Counted from the stretch's first letter, positions 45,625 through 55,337 are shown. The stretch is DNA of 64,000 nucleotides from Planctomycetota bacterium (GCA_024278955.1 JAJRSE010000036.1:1-64000); one strand, 5' to 3'. Notes: a model not told the origin generated them from the letters alone. A program made the numbers and translations.

Positions 45625-47053
45625 TCTATTGCCGAGACTGGTTGCGTCGCGACTGGTATTGCTTGGCGGCATCGGGATTTTTATTGCGGCCAGCGCGGCG
45701 CCGTCTCTTGGCGCAGGCGAGTTGAAATGGGGTCGGCCTACGAAGCCGCGTCGTGCGGTTGCGCGTACTGTGCAGAAGCGGCACGACGTAGTGTTTCGGG
45801 ATGCAGCCGTTGTGGCAGCGGTATGGGCCGAGGACGATCAGTACGTCACTACGGTTCAGGCGACAGAGGTGGTGTCGGGCGAGGATCGTAGCGTAGTGGT
45901 TCGCCGCTCTAGCGATTCTTTGTCGCCCCCGGTCGAGCGTTTGGCGCGGCTGCCAGACGATCCGTTTGATCAGGAATTCGAGGAGTCGGATTTTTCGGTA
46001 GAAGATCCGCCGCTCGAAGAGGTCGAGGAGGCGATTGAGCAGGAAATCGATAGTCGCGAGGACGAAGAGGAACCGAGCGTCGATGATTTGTTTGGCAATA
46101 GCTCGGAAGAGAGCGAGATCGCGGAAGATGAAAACTTCTCGGAGCTGTTTGGCGAAGAGACCGGCAGCGAGGAGTCAGAGGTGGCCGAAGAGATGGTTGA
46201 GGAAGTTATTGAGGCTCCACTCGACGATCCGTTTGATGAACCAATCGCAGAGCAGATGTTCGAGCCGGCTGTGGATGCGCTCGATGAGGCAGACCGGGCG
46301 ATTGATCAGGAAACCGAGCAGAGAATCGAGGCGGGTGCCGACGACGCCGACGGGAGTGATCTTTTCGACGAACTGATGGAGAGGAGCGACGGGGTAGAAT
46401 CGCCTGACCTTTCGGAGCTGTTTGACAAGGAGATGTCTCAAGAGGATTCCGGAGATTCAGACTCCTTTGAAGAGGAAAAGCAAGATATTGAGCTCGACAT
46501 TCAGTCGGAACCCAAGCTCGAAGACTTGGAGTTGGAACAGCACGAGACAGAGGAGTCGGATGCCGCACGTTTGGAGCGTGAAGAGAGCGTGAGAAACTGT
46601 GAGGAAGAGATTGCCAAAGTTCGGTCCGATAAAATTGACGAGATCGATCCGAGCATTTATTTGCAAGGCGAGCCGGGACATGATTTTCCTTACGAATGCC
46701 GGCTTGATGCGGGGAGCCATCAGACGAGGCAGTGGCCTCAGATTACGTACAACTGGAAGGCGGCAGCCCTTTGTCATAAGCCGCTGTATTTTGAGCAGGT
46801 GCATCTCGAGCGTTATGGTCACTCGTGGGGCCCTTACGTGCAGCCGATTATGTCGGGCGTTCACTTTTTTGGCACGCTGCCGATCTTGCCTTATAAAATG
46901 GGGATACGTACCCCGACCGAGTGTGTGTACACCTTGGGCTATTACCGTCCGGGAAGTTGTGCACCGTATCTGATCGATCCGGTACCGTTTACTTGGCGAG
47001 CGGCGTTTTTTGAAGCCGGTTTTGCAACAGGCGCGGCTTTTGCGATTCCGTAA
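45602..47053 (+). CDS. Exported acidic protein with conserved C-terminal domain
   Basis: A 483-residue protein with a signal peptide ([21 protein letters not shown], cleavage near 36). A long acidic Glu/Asp/Ser tract (about 120-345) contains repeats of a D-P-F-D-x-x-x-E-E pattern. A C-terminal domain of about 130 residues follows, with conserved-looking Cys, Tyr and Pro ([39 protein letters not shown]). Such 'acidic tail plus Cys/Tyr domain' proteins recur in planctomycetes, without known function. The ATG at 45602 overlaps guaB by 23 bases. Confidence 0.65.
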   Translation: MRLLISASLLPRLVASRLVLLGGIGIFIAASAAPSLGAGELKWGRPTKPRRAVARTVQKRHDVVFRDAAVVAAVWAEDDQYVTTVQATEVVSGEDRSVVVRRSSDSLSPPVERLARLPDDPFDQEFEESDFSVEDPPLEEVEEAIEQEIDSREDEEEPSVDDLFGNSSEESEIAEDENFSELFGEETGSEESEVAEEMVEEVIEAPLDDPFDEPIAEQMFEPAVDALDEADRAIDQETEQRIEAGADDADGSDLFDELMERSDGVESPDLSELFDKEMSQEDSGDSDSFEEEKQDIELDIQSEPKLEDLELEQHETEESDAARLEREESVRNCEEEIAKVRSDKIDEIDPSIYLQGEPGHDFPYECRLDAGSHQTRQWPQITYNWKAAALCHKPLYFEQVHLERYGHSWGPYVQPIMSGVHFFGTLPILPYKMGIRTPTECVYTLGYYRPGSCAPYLIDPVPFTWRAAFFEAGFATGAAFAIP

Positions 47054-47086
47054 GGGGCGTTGTGAGTCGCGGGTTGCGAGTTTTCT

Positions 47087-47797
47087 ATGGATACTTTTCA
47101 GTCGTTGAGTCGCGAGCAATCGCGGGCCGTTGATACTCTGGCGATCGAGCGTTATGGCTTCTCTGGCATGGTGCTGATGGAGAATGCTGGTCGCGGAGTC
47201 GTTGAGGTGTTGGTGGAGATCGATCCGTCGCTCGTGGGTGGCAAAGACTCGCGGTCTGCGGTTGGCATTTTCTGTGGCAAGGGAAACAACGGGGGCGATG
47301 GCTTTGTCATTGCTCGGCATTTGGAGATTCTTGGTGCGCCGGTCCGCGTGTTTTTGCTTGCTCCGGCAAGCGAACTGACGGGCGATGCGGAGCGTAATTT
47401 CAAAATTCTTACGCATACGCAGGTTCCGATCGTCGATCTCTCTGGTTCGACGGATACCGCGTTGTCGCTGAATGAACATGCGGCTGACACTTCTTGGCTG
47501 ATCGATGCGATGTTGGGTACCGGCGCCGTGGGCGAGCCGCGTGAGCCGTATCGTACAGCAATCGAGTGGTTGAATCGCAACCCTGGTCGACGGCTGGCGG
47601 TTGATGTGCCGAGCGGTCTTGATTGCGATACGGGGCGGCCTTCGGCGTGTACGGTGCGTGCCGATATTACTTGTACTTTCGTAGCGCCGAAAGTGGGCTT
47701 TGCTAAGGGCGAGGCTGCGGAGTTTGTTGGCCAACTGCATGTGGTGTCGATTGGCGTTCCACGGCATTTGATTGCAGAGGCGGCCAGGGTCTCCTAG
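47087..47797 (+). CDS. nnrE: NAD(P)H-hydrate epimerase (YjeF N-terminal type)
   Basis: NnrE interconverts the R and S forms of damaged NAD(P)HX so that the dehydratase can repair it. The 236-residue protein matches the YjeF_N fold: SREQSRAVDTLAIERYGFSGMVLMENAGRG at the start, CGKGNNGGDGFVIARHL near 63, and LIDAMLGTGAVGEPREPY. The dehydratase domain (NnrD) is not fused or adjacent. Its stop lies inside a terminator-like hairpin. Confidence 0.85.
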   Translation: MDTFQSLSREQSRAVDTLAIERYGFSGMVLMENAGRGVVEVLVEIDPSLVGGKDSRSAVGIFCGKGNNGGDGFVIARHLEILGAPVRVFLLAPASELTGDAERNFKILTHTQVPIVDLSGSTDTALSLNEHAADTSWLIDAMLGTGAVGEPREPYRTAIEWLNRNPGRRLAVDVPSGLDCDTGRPSACTVRADITCTFVAPKVGFAKGEAAEFVGQLHVVSIGVPRHLIAEAARVS

Positions 47798-47814
47798 GGA
47801 TTGCGATCCCTAGG
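47793..47814 (+). terminator. Hairpin overlapping the nnrE stop codon
   Basis: CCTAGGGAT and ATCCCTAGG form a 9-bp stem with a TGCG loop, and a T-rich stretch (GACTTTTTCG) follows about 15 bases on. The nnrE stop codon at 47795-47797 is inside the stem. A weak intrinsic terminator is likely. Confidence 0.55.
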
Positions 47815-47915
47815 CTTTGGGAGTTTCGACTTTTTCGATTCATGCGTTATAATCGAGGGGTAAGGAATTTCGATTTCATCAACCGCCTCATTCGAGGTTA
47901 GGAAGTAGAGCCGCT

Positions 47916-48188
47916 ATGGAAAAGTCAGAACTTCTTAAGACGTTGGAGGCAGTTCATGCCGAGCTGGCTGATTGGAAAAATGTCGACGACGAAACGCGGC
48001 AGCAGCTTGCGACGTTGACCGACGATATTCGGCGTTTATCGCAGGGGGACGAGGCCGCTTCGGCTGAGGATCTTGGGCCGGTAGGTGCCCAGGTACAGGA
48101 CCTTATACTGCGATTTGAGACCGACCATCCGCAGCTGACGACGGCCCTAAACCAGGTTGCTGCCGCTTTGGCTAATTTGGGGATTTAG
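47916..48188 (+). CDS. DUF4404-like small protein
   Basis: A 90-residue acidic, helical protein (LLKTLEAVHAELADWKNVDDETRQQL... and FETDHPQLTTALNQVAAALANLGI) resembling the DUF4404 family, which is predicted to be cytoplasmic and coiled. No function is known. It stands alone in the 500-base region after nnrE. Confidence 0.65.
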   Translation: MEKSELLKTLEAVHAELADWKNVDDETRQQLATLTDDIRRLSQGDEAASAEDLGPVGAQVQDLILRFETDHPQLTTALNQVAAALANLGI

Positions 48189-48192
48189 GGCT

Positions 48193-48205
48193 GCAATCGT
48201 CCTGG
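48193..48205. repeat. Third copy of the GCAATCGTCCTGG word
   Basis: GCAATCGTCCTGG is the exact reverse complement of CCAGGACGATTGC at 24381-24393 and differs by one base from the copy at 25691-25703. All three are intergenic. A dispersed motif or binding site is possible; three copies are too few to decide. Confidence 0.4.
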
Positions 48206-48302
48206 TTTCCCTTTGCTAGCAGTTGCGAATTGCCTTAGGGCGTGAGATACTGGACTGTGATGCGTTGGCTGGAACCGGTCTGTTTTTTTGTGGGGTGAGA
48301 AG

Positions 48303-48641
48303 ATGAAAAAAATTACGTTACTCATATTCGCGTTGGTGTTCTTTTTGAGTGGTAGAGTCGAGGTGCGAGCCCAAGTGCCTTATCTGACCTATTACCAACC
48401 GGCCACGGTTTATAGCCCTCCGGTCGCGTACACGCCCCATGCGGTGTACTACTCTCCTGTGGTTGTTGCTCCATCTCCTGTGTTTGCTATTCCCTCTCCA
48501 GTGGTAGCTGCTCCGGTTTATCAGCCGGTCACGCGTGTGCGGTCGCGTTATCGTCCGATCTTGGGTCGCACCGTGACTCGGGTGCGATATGGTTATGCTC
48601 CAGCGTACTACGCGCCTGCCCCGGTTGTATACGCTTATTGA
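48303..48641 (+). CDS. Small secreted Tyr/Pro/Val-rich protein
   Basis: A 112-residue protein with a typical Sec signal (MKKITLLIFALVFFLSG, ending in RAQ near 25) and a mature part made of Tyr, Pro, Val and Ala repeats (YYSPVVVAPSPV...). It looks like an envelope or matrix protein of low structural complexity. No family was recognised. GGGGTGAGAAG precedes the ATG at 48303. Confidence 0.62.
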   Translation: MKKITLLIFALVFFLSGRVEVRAQVPYLTYYQPATVYSPPVAYTPHAVYYSPVVVAPSPVFAIPSPVVAAPVYQPVTRVRSRYRPILGRTVTRVRYGYAPAYYAPAPVVYAY

Positions 48642-48730
48642 GGCCAGAGGTGTTAGGCTTTAGGCTGTAGGGGAAAGATCCCCGGCCTGCGGCTGGAAGT
48701 CGATAGCCTGACCCCCACTGGCTCGTCCCT

Positions 48731-51466
48731 ATGGCCGAACTTCGAACATTCTTATTTACCGATATTTGCCGTAGCGTCGATCTCAAAAATGAGATGGTCG
48801 GCAGAAGCGTAACCGAACGCGACATGGCGTTTATTCAGAGCATTCTTACGCCCCATCGGCAGCGGATTGAAGCTCGGCTTGAGGAGTACGGTGGGCGGGT
48901 CGTGTCGACGGCCGGCGATGGCCATTTTTTGGTTTTCGACAACACGATTCTCGCGTCTCAGTGGGCGGTTGAGGTTCAGCGAGCGCACCACGACGATCCG
49001 ATCGTGACGCCCGACCAGAACAACTTAGAAGTTAGGATCAGTATCCACGTTGGCGTGCCGCAAGAAGACCCGGCCGACCCGAGCAACTTTATCGGTAAAA
49101 GCGTCGATTACGCATCGCGGCTGAACGACTATGCGGCAGGCGCGCAGATTCTTGTTTCGCGTAGCGTGATGGCAATCCTCGACGACGTGGGGCTCGATGG
49201 CATTTCCTTTCACTCGCATGGTCGACGACACCTAAAGGGTATTGGCCGTGTTGAGGTCCATGAGCTGCTTTACGACGACCACGGCACACGCGATCTACGG
49301 CTAAGCCCGACGAATCACTCAGGCCGCCAGTGGACGGTGATTCCGAGCGTAGGTTTTGAGGAGGGCGGCACTCGTGGCCAGACTGGAGTAGAGACCGCGT
49401 TGGCCGTGGCTTCGCGACTTCGGCGCGTGGGCAACTACGAGTTGGACGAAGTGCTAGGCAGCGGCGGAATGGGCGATGTCTATAAAGGGCGTCATGTTCA
49501 GTTTGGCCGCGAACGGGCGATCAAGGTAATCAAGCCGCAATTTGTTGGCAAGGGCCACGAAGAGGTGGTCAGCCGTTTTTATCAAGAGATCAAGGCGGTT
49601 GGCGCACTTGAGCACAAGAACATCGTGGTGGCGATTGATTCTTCGACTGCCGCCGACGATTTGCATTATCTCGTCATGGAGTACATCGATGGCGTAGCGC
49701 TTAGCGAGTTGGTAGACCAGCGTGGCCAACTTTCGGTTCCTGACGCATGTGAGATCATCCGCCAGGCCGCTCGGGGCTTGCAGTATATTCATCGTCACGG
49801 GATGGTGCATCGCGATATTAAGCCATCGAACCTCATGCTGACGTTGGTCGAAAACGATACCATCACACTTGATTCGTTGTCTAGTAACCTCGAAGACACG
49901 CGAGGCGTTGTCAAGATTCTCGACTTGGGCTTGGCCCTACTTGCCGAAGACAAGAACGACCGGCTGACGCTGTTCGATAACAAGGCGATGGGTACCGGCA
50001 TGTACATGTCGCCTGAGCAGTGGAAGACGACGAGCGTAGATATTCGAGCCGATATCTACAGTTTGGGCTGCACGCTATATCACCTCTTGTCGGGGAGCCC
50101 TCCGTTTTCTGAATCGGATTTGCGACCGGAAAAGGCACACGAGAAGTCGCGGATTCCTCCGATTCGCGTGTCGCCTCCGATACCGCACAAGTTGTGGGAC
50201 GTGCTCTGTAAGATGCTTGCAAAGAAAGCGTCGAATCGCTATTCGACCCCTGCCGAGGTGGTTGCCGCGCTGGTTCCGTTTGTCGAGGGCAGCGATTTAG
50301 AACTTTTGGTACGCGAGTACGATGAGCCCGACTCCGATTCGACGGCGAATCGGCTGACGCGGGCAGATACGGCGTCGCGGGTCGATACGTGGTTATCGCG
50401 AGCGACCCATTTTTATCCGACCCGACGTTGGATGCTTCGTTGGGGTCTGCCTATGGCGGCGATTGTTGCTTGCTTTGGCTTCTTGTTTTGGTCGACCCAA
50501 AAAATGCACAAGCGAATGGTCGCAGATTTCATGAAGCGAGATAGTGTTCAGCTGGCTGGCGATGCCGAAGAGATTGCGACGAAAGAAATTGGTCCTGAGA
50601 TTGCGAAGCGATTTGACATTTTAGAACAGGCCGCTCGAGATGGGGCTGTCGCCAAGCTGATTGAGAGTTTTGATGCAAGTTTGCCCCGAGAGGAACTGGC
50701 GGCGCATGAGCTGATTAACTGGATTCGGGCGCACCGGAAAGGCAACATCGATATTGCTCGGTCGGACAGTTGGTTTATCAACGACCAGAATGGAATCCAA
50801 ATCGCTCGCCACCCTTTAATCGATCCGAAGACCGAAGCTCCGGTAAAGAGCTTTATGAGCTCCTACGCATATCGAAACTATTTCCATGGTCTCCGTGCGG
50901 ATTTGCCGAAAGGGATGACCGAGGAGATTTTGCCGATAGGGTCTCCCAATCTGTCGGCCGTTTATGCGAGTAGTAACACGGGGAAGTTGAAGGTGGCTTT
51001 TTCGGTTCCGATTTGGAGCGAAGCGAAAGAAGGCGAGGAGCCGAGCGTTGTGGGGGTGCTCTCGATGTCGGTTGACCTGGGCGAATTTGAAGTGCTCGAC
51101 AACTATATGCGGCTAGCTGGAAAAAAAATTGTGTTGGTTGATCTGCGGGAAGACTATCTTGAGGATAGTTCCGAAGGAGCGGTTGAGAACCCTAAGCGGG
51201 GTTTGATATTGGAACATCCTCTCGACAGTGCCTGGGAGGACTTCAAGAGTTATCCTCGTATTGCGCCCGAAGTGCTTCAAAAGATGTTGGCGTCTCGCAC
51301 AGGGTTTGTTGCCGGTTACCAAGATGCTCTTTCGCACGATCGGGAGGAGACTTACTGGGGTGCGTATGCCCCGGTTCCTGGAACGGCCGAGCGCTCAGCT
51401 ACGGGAGAAGTCGATGGGAAATCGCTGGGCTGGTATGTTTTGGTTCAAACACCAGCGAGGAAGTGA
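48731..51466 (+). CDS. Cyclase-homology domain, Ser/Thr kinase and sensor fusion
   Basis: A 911-residue signalling protein with an unusual order. Residues 1-about 190 resemble a class III nucleotidyl-cyclase domain (FTDICRSVDLKNEM with Asp11; VVSTAGDGHFLVF with Asp63, the two expected metal ligands). Residues about 234-525 are a Ser/Thr protein kinase (GSGGMGDVYKG, AIKVIK, HRDIKPSNLM near 359, DLGLA in place of DFG, APE-like SPEQ). A membrane helix (about 567-590) is followed by an extracytoplasmic sensor domain (about 595-905) of the Cache type. Whether the cyclase domain makes cyclic nucleotides is unknown. Confidence 0.88.
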   Translation: MAELRTFLFTDICRSVDLKNEMVGRSVTERDMAFIQSILTPHRQRIEARLEEYGGRVVSTAGDGHFLVFDNTILASQWAVEVQRAHHDDPIVTPDQNNLEVRISIHVGVPQEDPADPSNFIGKSVDYASRLNDYAAGAQILVSRSVMAILDDVGLDGISFHSHGRRHLKGIGRVEVHELLYDDHGTRDLRLSPTNHSGRQWTVIPSVGFEEGGTRGQTGVETALAVASRLRRVGNYELDEVLGSGGMGDVYKGRHVQFGRERAIKVIKPQFVGKGHEEVVSRFYQEIKAVGALEHKNIVVAIDSSTAADDLHYLVMEYIDGVALSELVDQRGQLSVPDACEIIRQAARGLQYIHRHGMVHRDIKPSNLMLTLVENDTITLDSLSSNLEDTRGVVKILDLGLALLAEDKNDRLTLFDNKAMGTGMYMSPEQWKTTSVDIRADIYSLGCTLYHLLSGSPPFSESDLRPEKAHEKSRIPPIRVSPPIPHKLWDVLCKMLAKKASNRYSTPAEVVAALVPFVEGSDLELLVREYDEPDSDSTANRLTRADTASRVDTWLSRATHFYPTRRWMLRWGLPMAAIVACFGFLFWSTQKMHKRMVADFMKRDSVQLAGDAEEIATKEIGPEIAKRFDILEQAARDGAVAKLIESFDASLPREELAAHELINWIRAHRKGNIDIARSDSWFINDQNGIQIARHPLIDPKTEAPVKSFMSSYAYRNYFHGLRADLPKGMTEEILPIGSPNLSAVYASSNTGKLKVAFSVPIWSEAKEGEEPSVVGVLSMSVDLGEFEVLDNYMRLAGKKIVLVDLREDYLEDSSEGAVENPKRGLILEHPLDSAWEDFKSYPRIAPEVLQKMLASRTGFVAGYQDALSHDREETYWGAYAPVPGTAERSATGEVDGKSLGWYVLVQTPARK

Positions 51467-51528
51467 TTTTGGGAGTAGCTGATGGCACAACTTGCCATCG
51501 AGGCACTTCGGACCGCGTGGCGGTTCGG

Positions 51529-52614
51529 TTAGGGTTCAACTGTTCTATGAGCACGATCTCTACGAGCTTGCCGGGCTAAGAACCAATCGGCGACTCCTGC
51601 AATGATGTGCTGTAGTAGCGTCGCGATTACGATCATGAGGATCACTCGGGGCTCGGTTTCTAGTACCTCGCCGGCCAGTACCAGGGCGAGCCCGGTGTGT
51701 TTCATACTGAAACCGAAAACGAGCGACACCCGCGACTCGTCGCCCAACTTGAGCCATCGCGATAAGAGCCACGCGCTGAGCATTCCGGTAATCGAAAGCA
51801 GAATTGCTAGAACTGCCGATACAACGACCGCTTTTGCGCCTTCGTTGCTGAGCACCTTGGGCATAGCGAGCGAAGCGTTGGCGTAGTTAAGCGTCAGAAG
51901 CGTGATCGAGCTGATGAGACGCAAGGTGCCTCGGGCATTTTCGATTCGCTGAGGGCCAGCCAAGCGATTGATTACCCCGCCTGCTAGCGAAGGCAAGATC
52001 ACCCAGATGATGAAGAACGCGCCCGAGAATTTGGTTACCAGGGCTTCGCATTGGGCAGTCTCTTGTTCGGAAAGGACGAATCCCATCCAGTTGAGCAACT
52101 GGGGAGTAGCCAGCGGGCTTAGCACAATCGTTAGCACAACGAGGCCTAGGCTCAGAGCGATGTTGCCTCGGCCATTTTGCGACCAAGCGACCGACGAATT
52201 GGCGACTGGCATTGCGGCTACGAGCGCTAGACCGACTAACATACCGGTAGTTACGTACTCGCCTAGCAAGGAAGGGAGGAACCAGCCAAGGAGGCTGACG
52301 ACGATGCCGGGCACGATCCAAATGGCAATCAATCCGACGAGCAAGATGCCCGGGTGATGGATGAGGCTGCGAACTTGCGACCAGCGAACTACCGCCGCTG
52401 CACAGAATAGCAGGAGGGCGAGTAGCAGGAGTGGAGCAGTGACTTTGTCGCCGGCTGGCGGCGTTAAGGAAAGATTTCGGATGGCTAGGCCAGGGCCCGG
52501 CAGGATGGCGGCAAGCAGGTAGCTAGCAACGAGGAGCCAGAGAAAATTTTTATGAATCCAGCTAGCGAGAGCGGCCAAATGCGTAGCACCATTGCTGCTG
52601 AGGGGAGAGGCCAT
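51529..52614 (-). CDS. BASS-type (bile acid:Na symporter) transporter
   Basis: A 361-residue polytopic protein with about ten membrane helices, resembling the bile acid:sodium symporter/arsenite family (SBF). Helix pattern and motifs such as GMLVGLALVAAMPVANSSVAWSQNGRGN (a Pro/Asn-rich crossing region) support this. The substrate may be an organic anion or arsenite; there is no nearby ars regulator to decide. It is divergent from the MFS gene. Confidence 0.78.
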   Translation of the reverse strand: MASPLSSNGATHLAALASWIHKNFLWLLVASYLLAAILPGPGLAIRNLSLTPPAGDKVTAPLLLLALLLFCAAAVVRWSQVRSLIHHPGILLVGLIAIWIVPGIVVSLLGWFLPSLLGEYVTTGMLVGLALVAAMPVANSSVAWSQNGRGNIALSLGLVVLTIVLSPLATPQLLNWMGFVLSEQETAQCEALVTKFSGAFFIIWVILPSLAGGVINRLAGPQRIENARGTLRLISSITLLTLNYANASLAMPKVLSNEGAKAVVVSAVLAILLSITGMLSAWLLSRWLKLGDESRVSLVFGFSMKHTGLALVLAGEVLETEPRVILMIVIATLLQHIIAGVADWFLARQARRDRAHRTVEP

Positions 52615-52673
52615 CGTGGAGGGCAGTACGGCTGAATCTAGTAGGGTGGAAGAAAGCGCCGGTCGCGAGTCTT

Positions 52674-52748
52674 AGTGCTTTGTCAACTCTTAGAATTGGG
52701 GTGCTGCCTGTCAGGCAGCATCCAAATTTTTAGCAATGACAAAGCACT
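52674..52748. repeat. Nested palindrome between divergent transporter genes
   Basis: AGTGCTTTGTCA (52674-52685) and TGACAAAGCACT (52737-52748) are perfect 12-bp arms. Between them TGCTGCCTG and CAGGCAGCA (52702-52720) form a perfect 9-bp stem around a single T. The 75-base unit is a nested cruciform-like structure. It lies between the two divergent transporter genes (BASS and MFS), so it may be a repeat element or a regulatory site for both. Confidence 0.65.
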
Positions 52749-52926
52749 AGGATAGCAGAATCGAGGTCGCTTTTTCAGGGCAGACTTGGGGTATGCGAAC
52801 TTTACGGGGGGTGTGGTGTCTTTTAGACGACAGATTGCCTATACTAAGGGTTCCGCCGGTTGGCTACTGGAACAGCAGCGCGGTCGGTGTGTTCTCGTTT
52901 CCCCCGCTTTTTCCGAAATCTCTAGT

Positions 52927-54267
52927 ATGTCAACGAATGTCGCAGTACTTGATGATGTTGCGACAGAAGAGTTTCTGTGTGGCGGCGATTTTGTTGCCGA
53001 ATCGGAGAAGGCTCCTGAGGATGCGCCTCGCAAGTTTTTCTACGGTTGGTTGATGTTGCCCGTGGCGATGTTGATGATGATGGCCACGAGCCCCGGGCAG
53101 ACGTTTGGCTTGGCGTTTTTTAATTCAAATTTCCGAACGGCATTTGGTCTTAGTCAGACGGAGCTTTCGGTTACGTACCTTTTTGCTACGGTAGTTGCCG
53201 CGCTCGCGATTCCGACAATTGGCGGGTGGGTCGATCGCTTTGGCTTGAAGCGATCGGTCCGAGTCACAATTGTTGCGATGATTGCTGCATGTATTTTTGC
53301 TTCCCAAGTGCAAGGCGTTGTTACCTTGTTCTTTGCTTTTGTGTTGCTCAGGGCGATCGGCCCAGGCTCGATGGCTTTGATGGCGAACAACACGTTGGCG
53401 GCGTGGTTTGATCGTCGGCTTGGACTTGCTAGTGGACTGATGCAAGTGGGCATGGCTGGGGCTTTGGCAGTTGTGCCAGCCGGAATCCTAAGCTTGATTA
53501 ATACCTTCGGTTGGCGAGGTGCTTTCCTTGCGATCGCTGGGATCATCGCTTGCTTGTTGTTGCCGTTGGTGTTGTTTTTTTATCGCGAATCGCCGAGCGA
53601 GCTTGGCTTGCTTCCCGATGGTGGTAGTGCTTCGAACCGAGGCGACGATCGGCTGGCCCATACGGTTGATTGGGGGATGGATGTTGCCGAAGCTAGGCAG
53701 CACCGGGCTTATTGGATTTTAATCGTCTCGGCGATGGCTTGGGCGATGGTGGGCACTGGGTTGGTGTTTCATCTGGACGCGATTTTTCAGAGCAAGGGCA
53801 TGGGGCTTGGCGACTCGGCCCGGGCGATGTTTTATTTGGCGATTAGCATGGGCGCGATGCAACTGGTCGGTGGCGTGTTGGCAGACCGCTTGCCTTTGCA
53901 ATGGCTGTTGGTGGTTGCAATCGGATTGATCGCGGCGAGTTGTGCGTTGCTTGCGGCTGGGCAGGCGACGATGTTTGTTGCTGCTTACGCGGTCTACGGC
54001 GCAGGACAGGGGCTCAAAACAATTGTGGTTTCCACGGCTTGGGCTCGCTATTTTGGTCGTGCCCATTTGGGGAAGATACGAGGGATTTCAATTACGGCTG
54101 CGATTGCGGGTAGCAGCATAGGTCCTTTGGTGTTGGGAGTGAGTGCCGACTATCTCGGGGGATTCACACCCGCGTTGTGGCTGCTTTCTGGAGTGGCGTT
54201 TGTGGTTTCGATCCTAGGATTTTGGGCAACGCAGCCGGCGGTTAGAGCAAGTTCCGGACAGGTGTAA
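52927..54267 (+). CDS. MFS transporter (OFA/MCT-like)
   Basis: A 446-residue major facilitator with 12 predicted helices. The helix 2-3 loop has the GGWVDRFGLKR variant of the MFS motif A. The layout resembles the oxalate:formate/monocarboxylate branch. The ATG at 52927 gives a 40-residue polar N-terminal leader; a start at 52786 would add an unlike stretch. The substrate is unknown. Confidence 0.82.
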   Translation: MSTNVAVLDDVATEEFLCGGDFVAESEKAPEDAPRKFFYGWLMLPVAMLMMMATSPGQTFGLAFFNSNFRTAFGLSQTELSVTYLFATVVAALAIPTIGGWVDRFGLKRSVRVTIVAMIAACIFASQVQGVVTLFFAFVLLRAIGPGSMALMANNTLAAWFDRRLGLASGLMQVGMAGALAVVPAGILSLINTFGWRGAFLAIAGIIACLLLPLVLFFYRESPSELGLLPDGGSASNRGDDRLAHTVDWGMDVAEARQHRAYWILIVSAMAWAMVGTGLVFHLDAIFQSKGMGLGDSARAMFYLAISMGAMQLVGGVLADRLPLQWLLVVAIGLIAASCALLAAGQATMFVAAYAVYGAGQGLKTIVVSTAWARYFGRAHLGKIRGISITAAIAGSSIGPLVLGVSADYLGGFTPALWLLSGVAFVVSILGFWATQPAVRASSGQV

Positions 54268-54332
54268 GGCGGCTTGACGTTGAAATGCCCGTACGGTCAG
54301 GCCTTGTCGAACCATTGCCTAAAGCGGGTTTA

Positions 54333-54396
54333 TTTTGACAGGATAAAAGCAGGATGAGCGAGATCATTCGGTCGAATCCTGTTCATCCTGTCAAAA
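54333..54396. terminator. Long imperfect hairpin between convergent genes
   Basis: TTTTGACAGGAT (54333-54344) pairs with ATCCTGTCAAAA (54385-54396), and CAGGAT/ATCCTG form an inner stem. It can terminate transcription from both the MFS gene and the yceH gene. The GACAGGAT-CAGGAT wording looks like a dispersed intergenic repeat. Confidence 0.6.
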
Positions 54397-54464
54397 AGTT
54401 CTTTTCCAAATAGAGTTAGTCAACAAAGCCGTGCGGTGACCGGGACACGTCTGTGCGACGCGCA

Positions 54465-55250
54465 CTAAACGCCCAATTGTTGCTTGAGGTCTTCGAGGCC
54501 GTTGCGCAAATCGGCGATTTCAGATTCTAACTGTTGGCGGGTGTCTGCTAGTTCTTGCCGAAGAGAGAGGAGCTCTTCGCGGATCGCTTGCGAACCTTTT
54601 TCGTTACTTGCCGGAGCTTCGGGGCTGGGGGGCGGAGTTGCGGCTGGCGTAGCGACGGGAGCTGTGGCTCTTGGAGGTGACTGGTCAACGGGTGCGTTGC
54701 CATATTCGGCTTGCAGCTTGGCTAATTCTTGGGGCTGGTAGAGAGCATGGGTTACGATACAGCCACGGCCAGCGGGGGTGAGCAGAATGAGAAGCCCCTT
54801 TTGACGCAGGCTGTCGATAATTGGTCGCAGCTGGCCGATGTCTTGAATGGGTTCCATGCGTGCCGCCCGACCGCGCAGCTCGCCAAGCGTTTGGGCTCCG
54901 CGTAGTAGCAGTTCGGCCATGACGGCCAATTCTATTTTGTCGACTCCGAGCCATTCGTAGAGCAGGTGGCGATGTTTATCGACTCGGCCATCGCCTTCGA
55001 TCAGCGCGACGGCTCCCATGGCTCGCAGCTGGTCGAGTGCTTCTTCGACGTGCGACTCTTCGAGCTGCATTTGAGGATAGCGATTGCTCTTTTGGTTGCT
55101 GGCGTTGATGAGCCCGTTGAGTGTGAGGGGGTAATTTTCTGGCGTCGTTTTCGCTTTTTCGACGAGCACTCCGGCTACGCGTCGCAGGATTTTTTCTAGC
55201 GGTTGCCAGCGGGCGGCAGGTTCGGGGTCGGCTGATGGTTGTTCGCTCAT
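54465..55250 (-). CDS. yceH: YceH (DUF480) family protein
   Basis: A 261-residue member of the YceH/DUF480 family, tandem winged-helix proteins of unknown role. Landmarks are RVAGVLVEKAKTTPENYPLTLNGLINASNQKSNR near 25, AELLLRGAQTLGELRGRA, and a C-terminal coiled coil (residues about 215-260) extending past the usual family length, with a Pro/Ala-rich linker before it. It is divergent from alaS. Confidence 0.85.
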   Translation of the reverse strand: MSEQPSADPEPAARWQPLEKILRRVAGVLVEKAKTTPENYPLTLNGLINASNQKSNRYPQMQLEESHVEEALDQLRAMGAVALIEGDGRVDKHRHLLYEWLGVDKIELAVMAELLLRGAQTLGELRGRAARMEPIQDIGQLRPIIDSLRQKGLLILLTPAGRGCIVTHALYQPQELAKLQAEYGNAPVDQSPPRATAPVATPAATPPPSPEAPASNEKGSQAIREELLSLRQELADTRQQLESEIADLRNGLEDLKQQLGV

Positions 55251-55337
55251 GGTGTCCTGCTTACGTGGAGGGGAGTCAATACGGCTCAGTTTACTGCGAT
55301 TGAGCCTGATCTGACAGGCCGTAGGCGGCTGGTCGGT

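Noticed and set aside
46457-47767. Long minus-strand frame opposite the acidic exported protein and nnrE
   Set aside because: It crosses two well-supported plus-strand genes and its product shows no domain.
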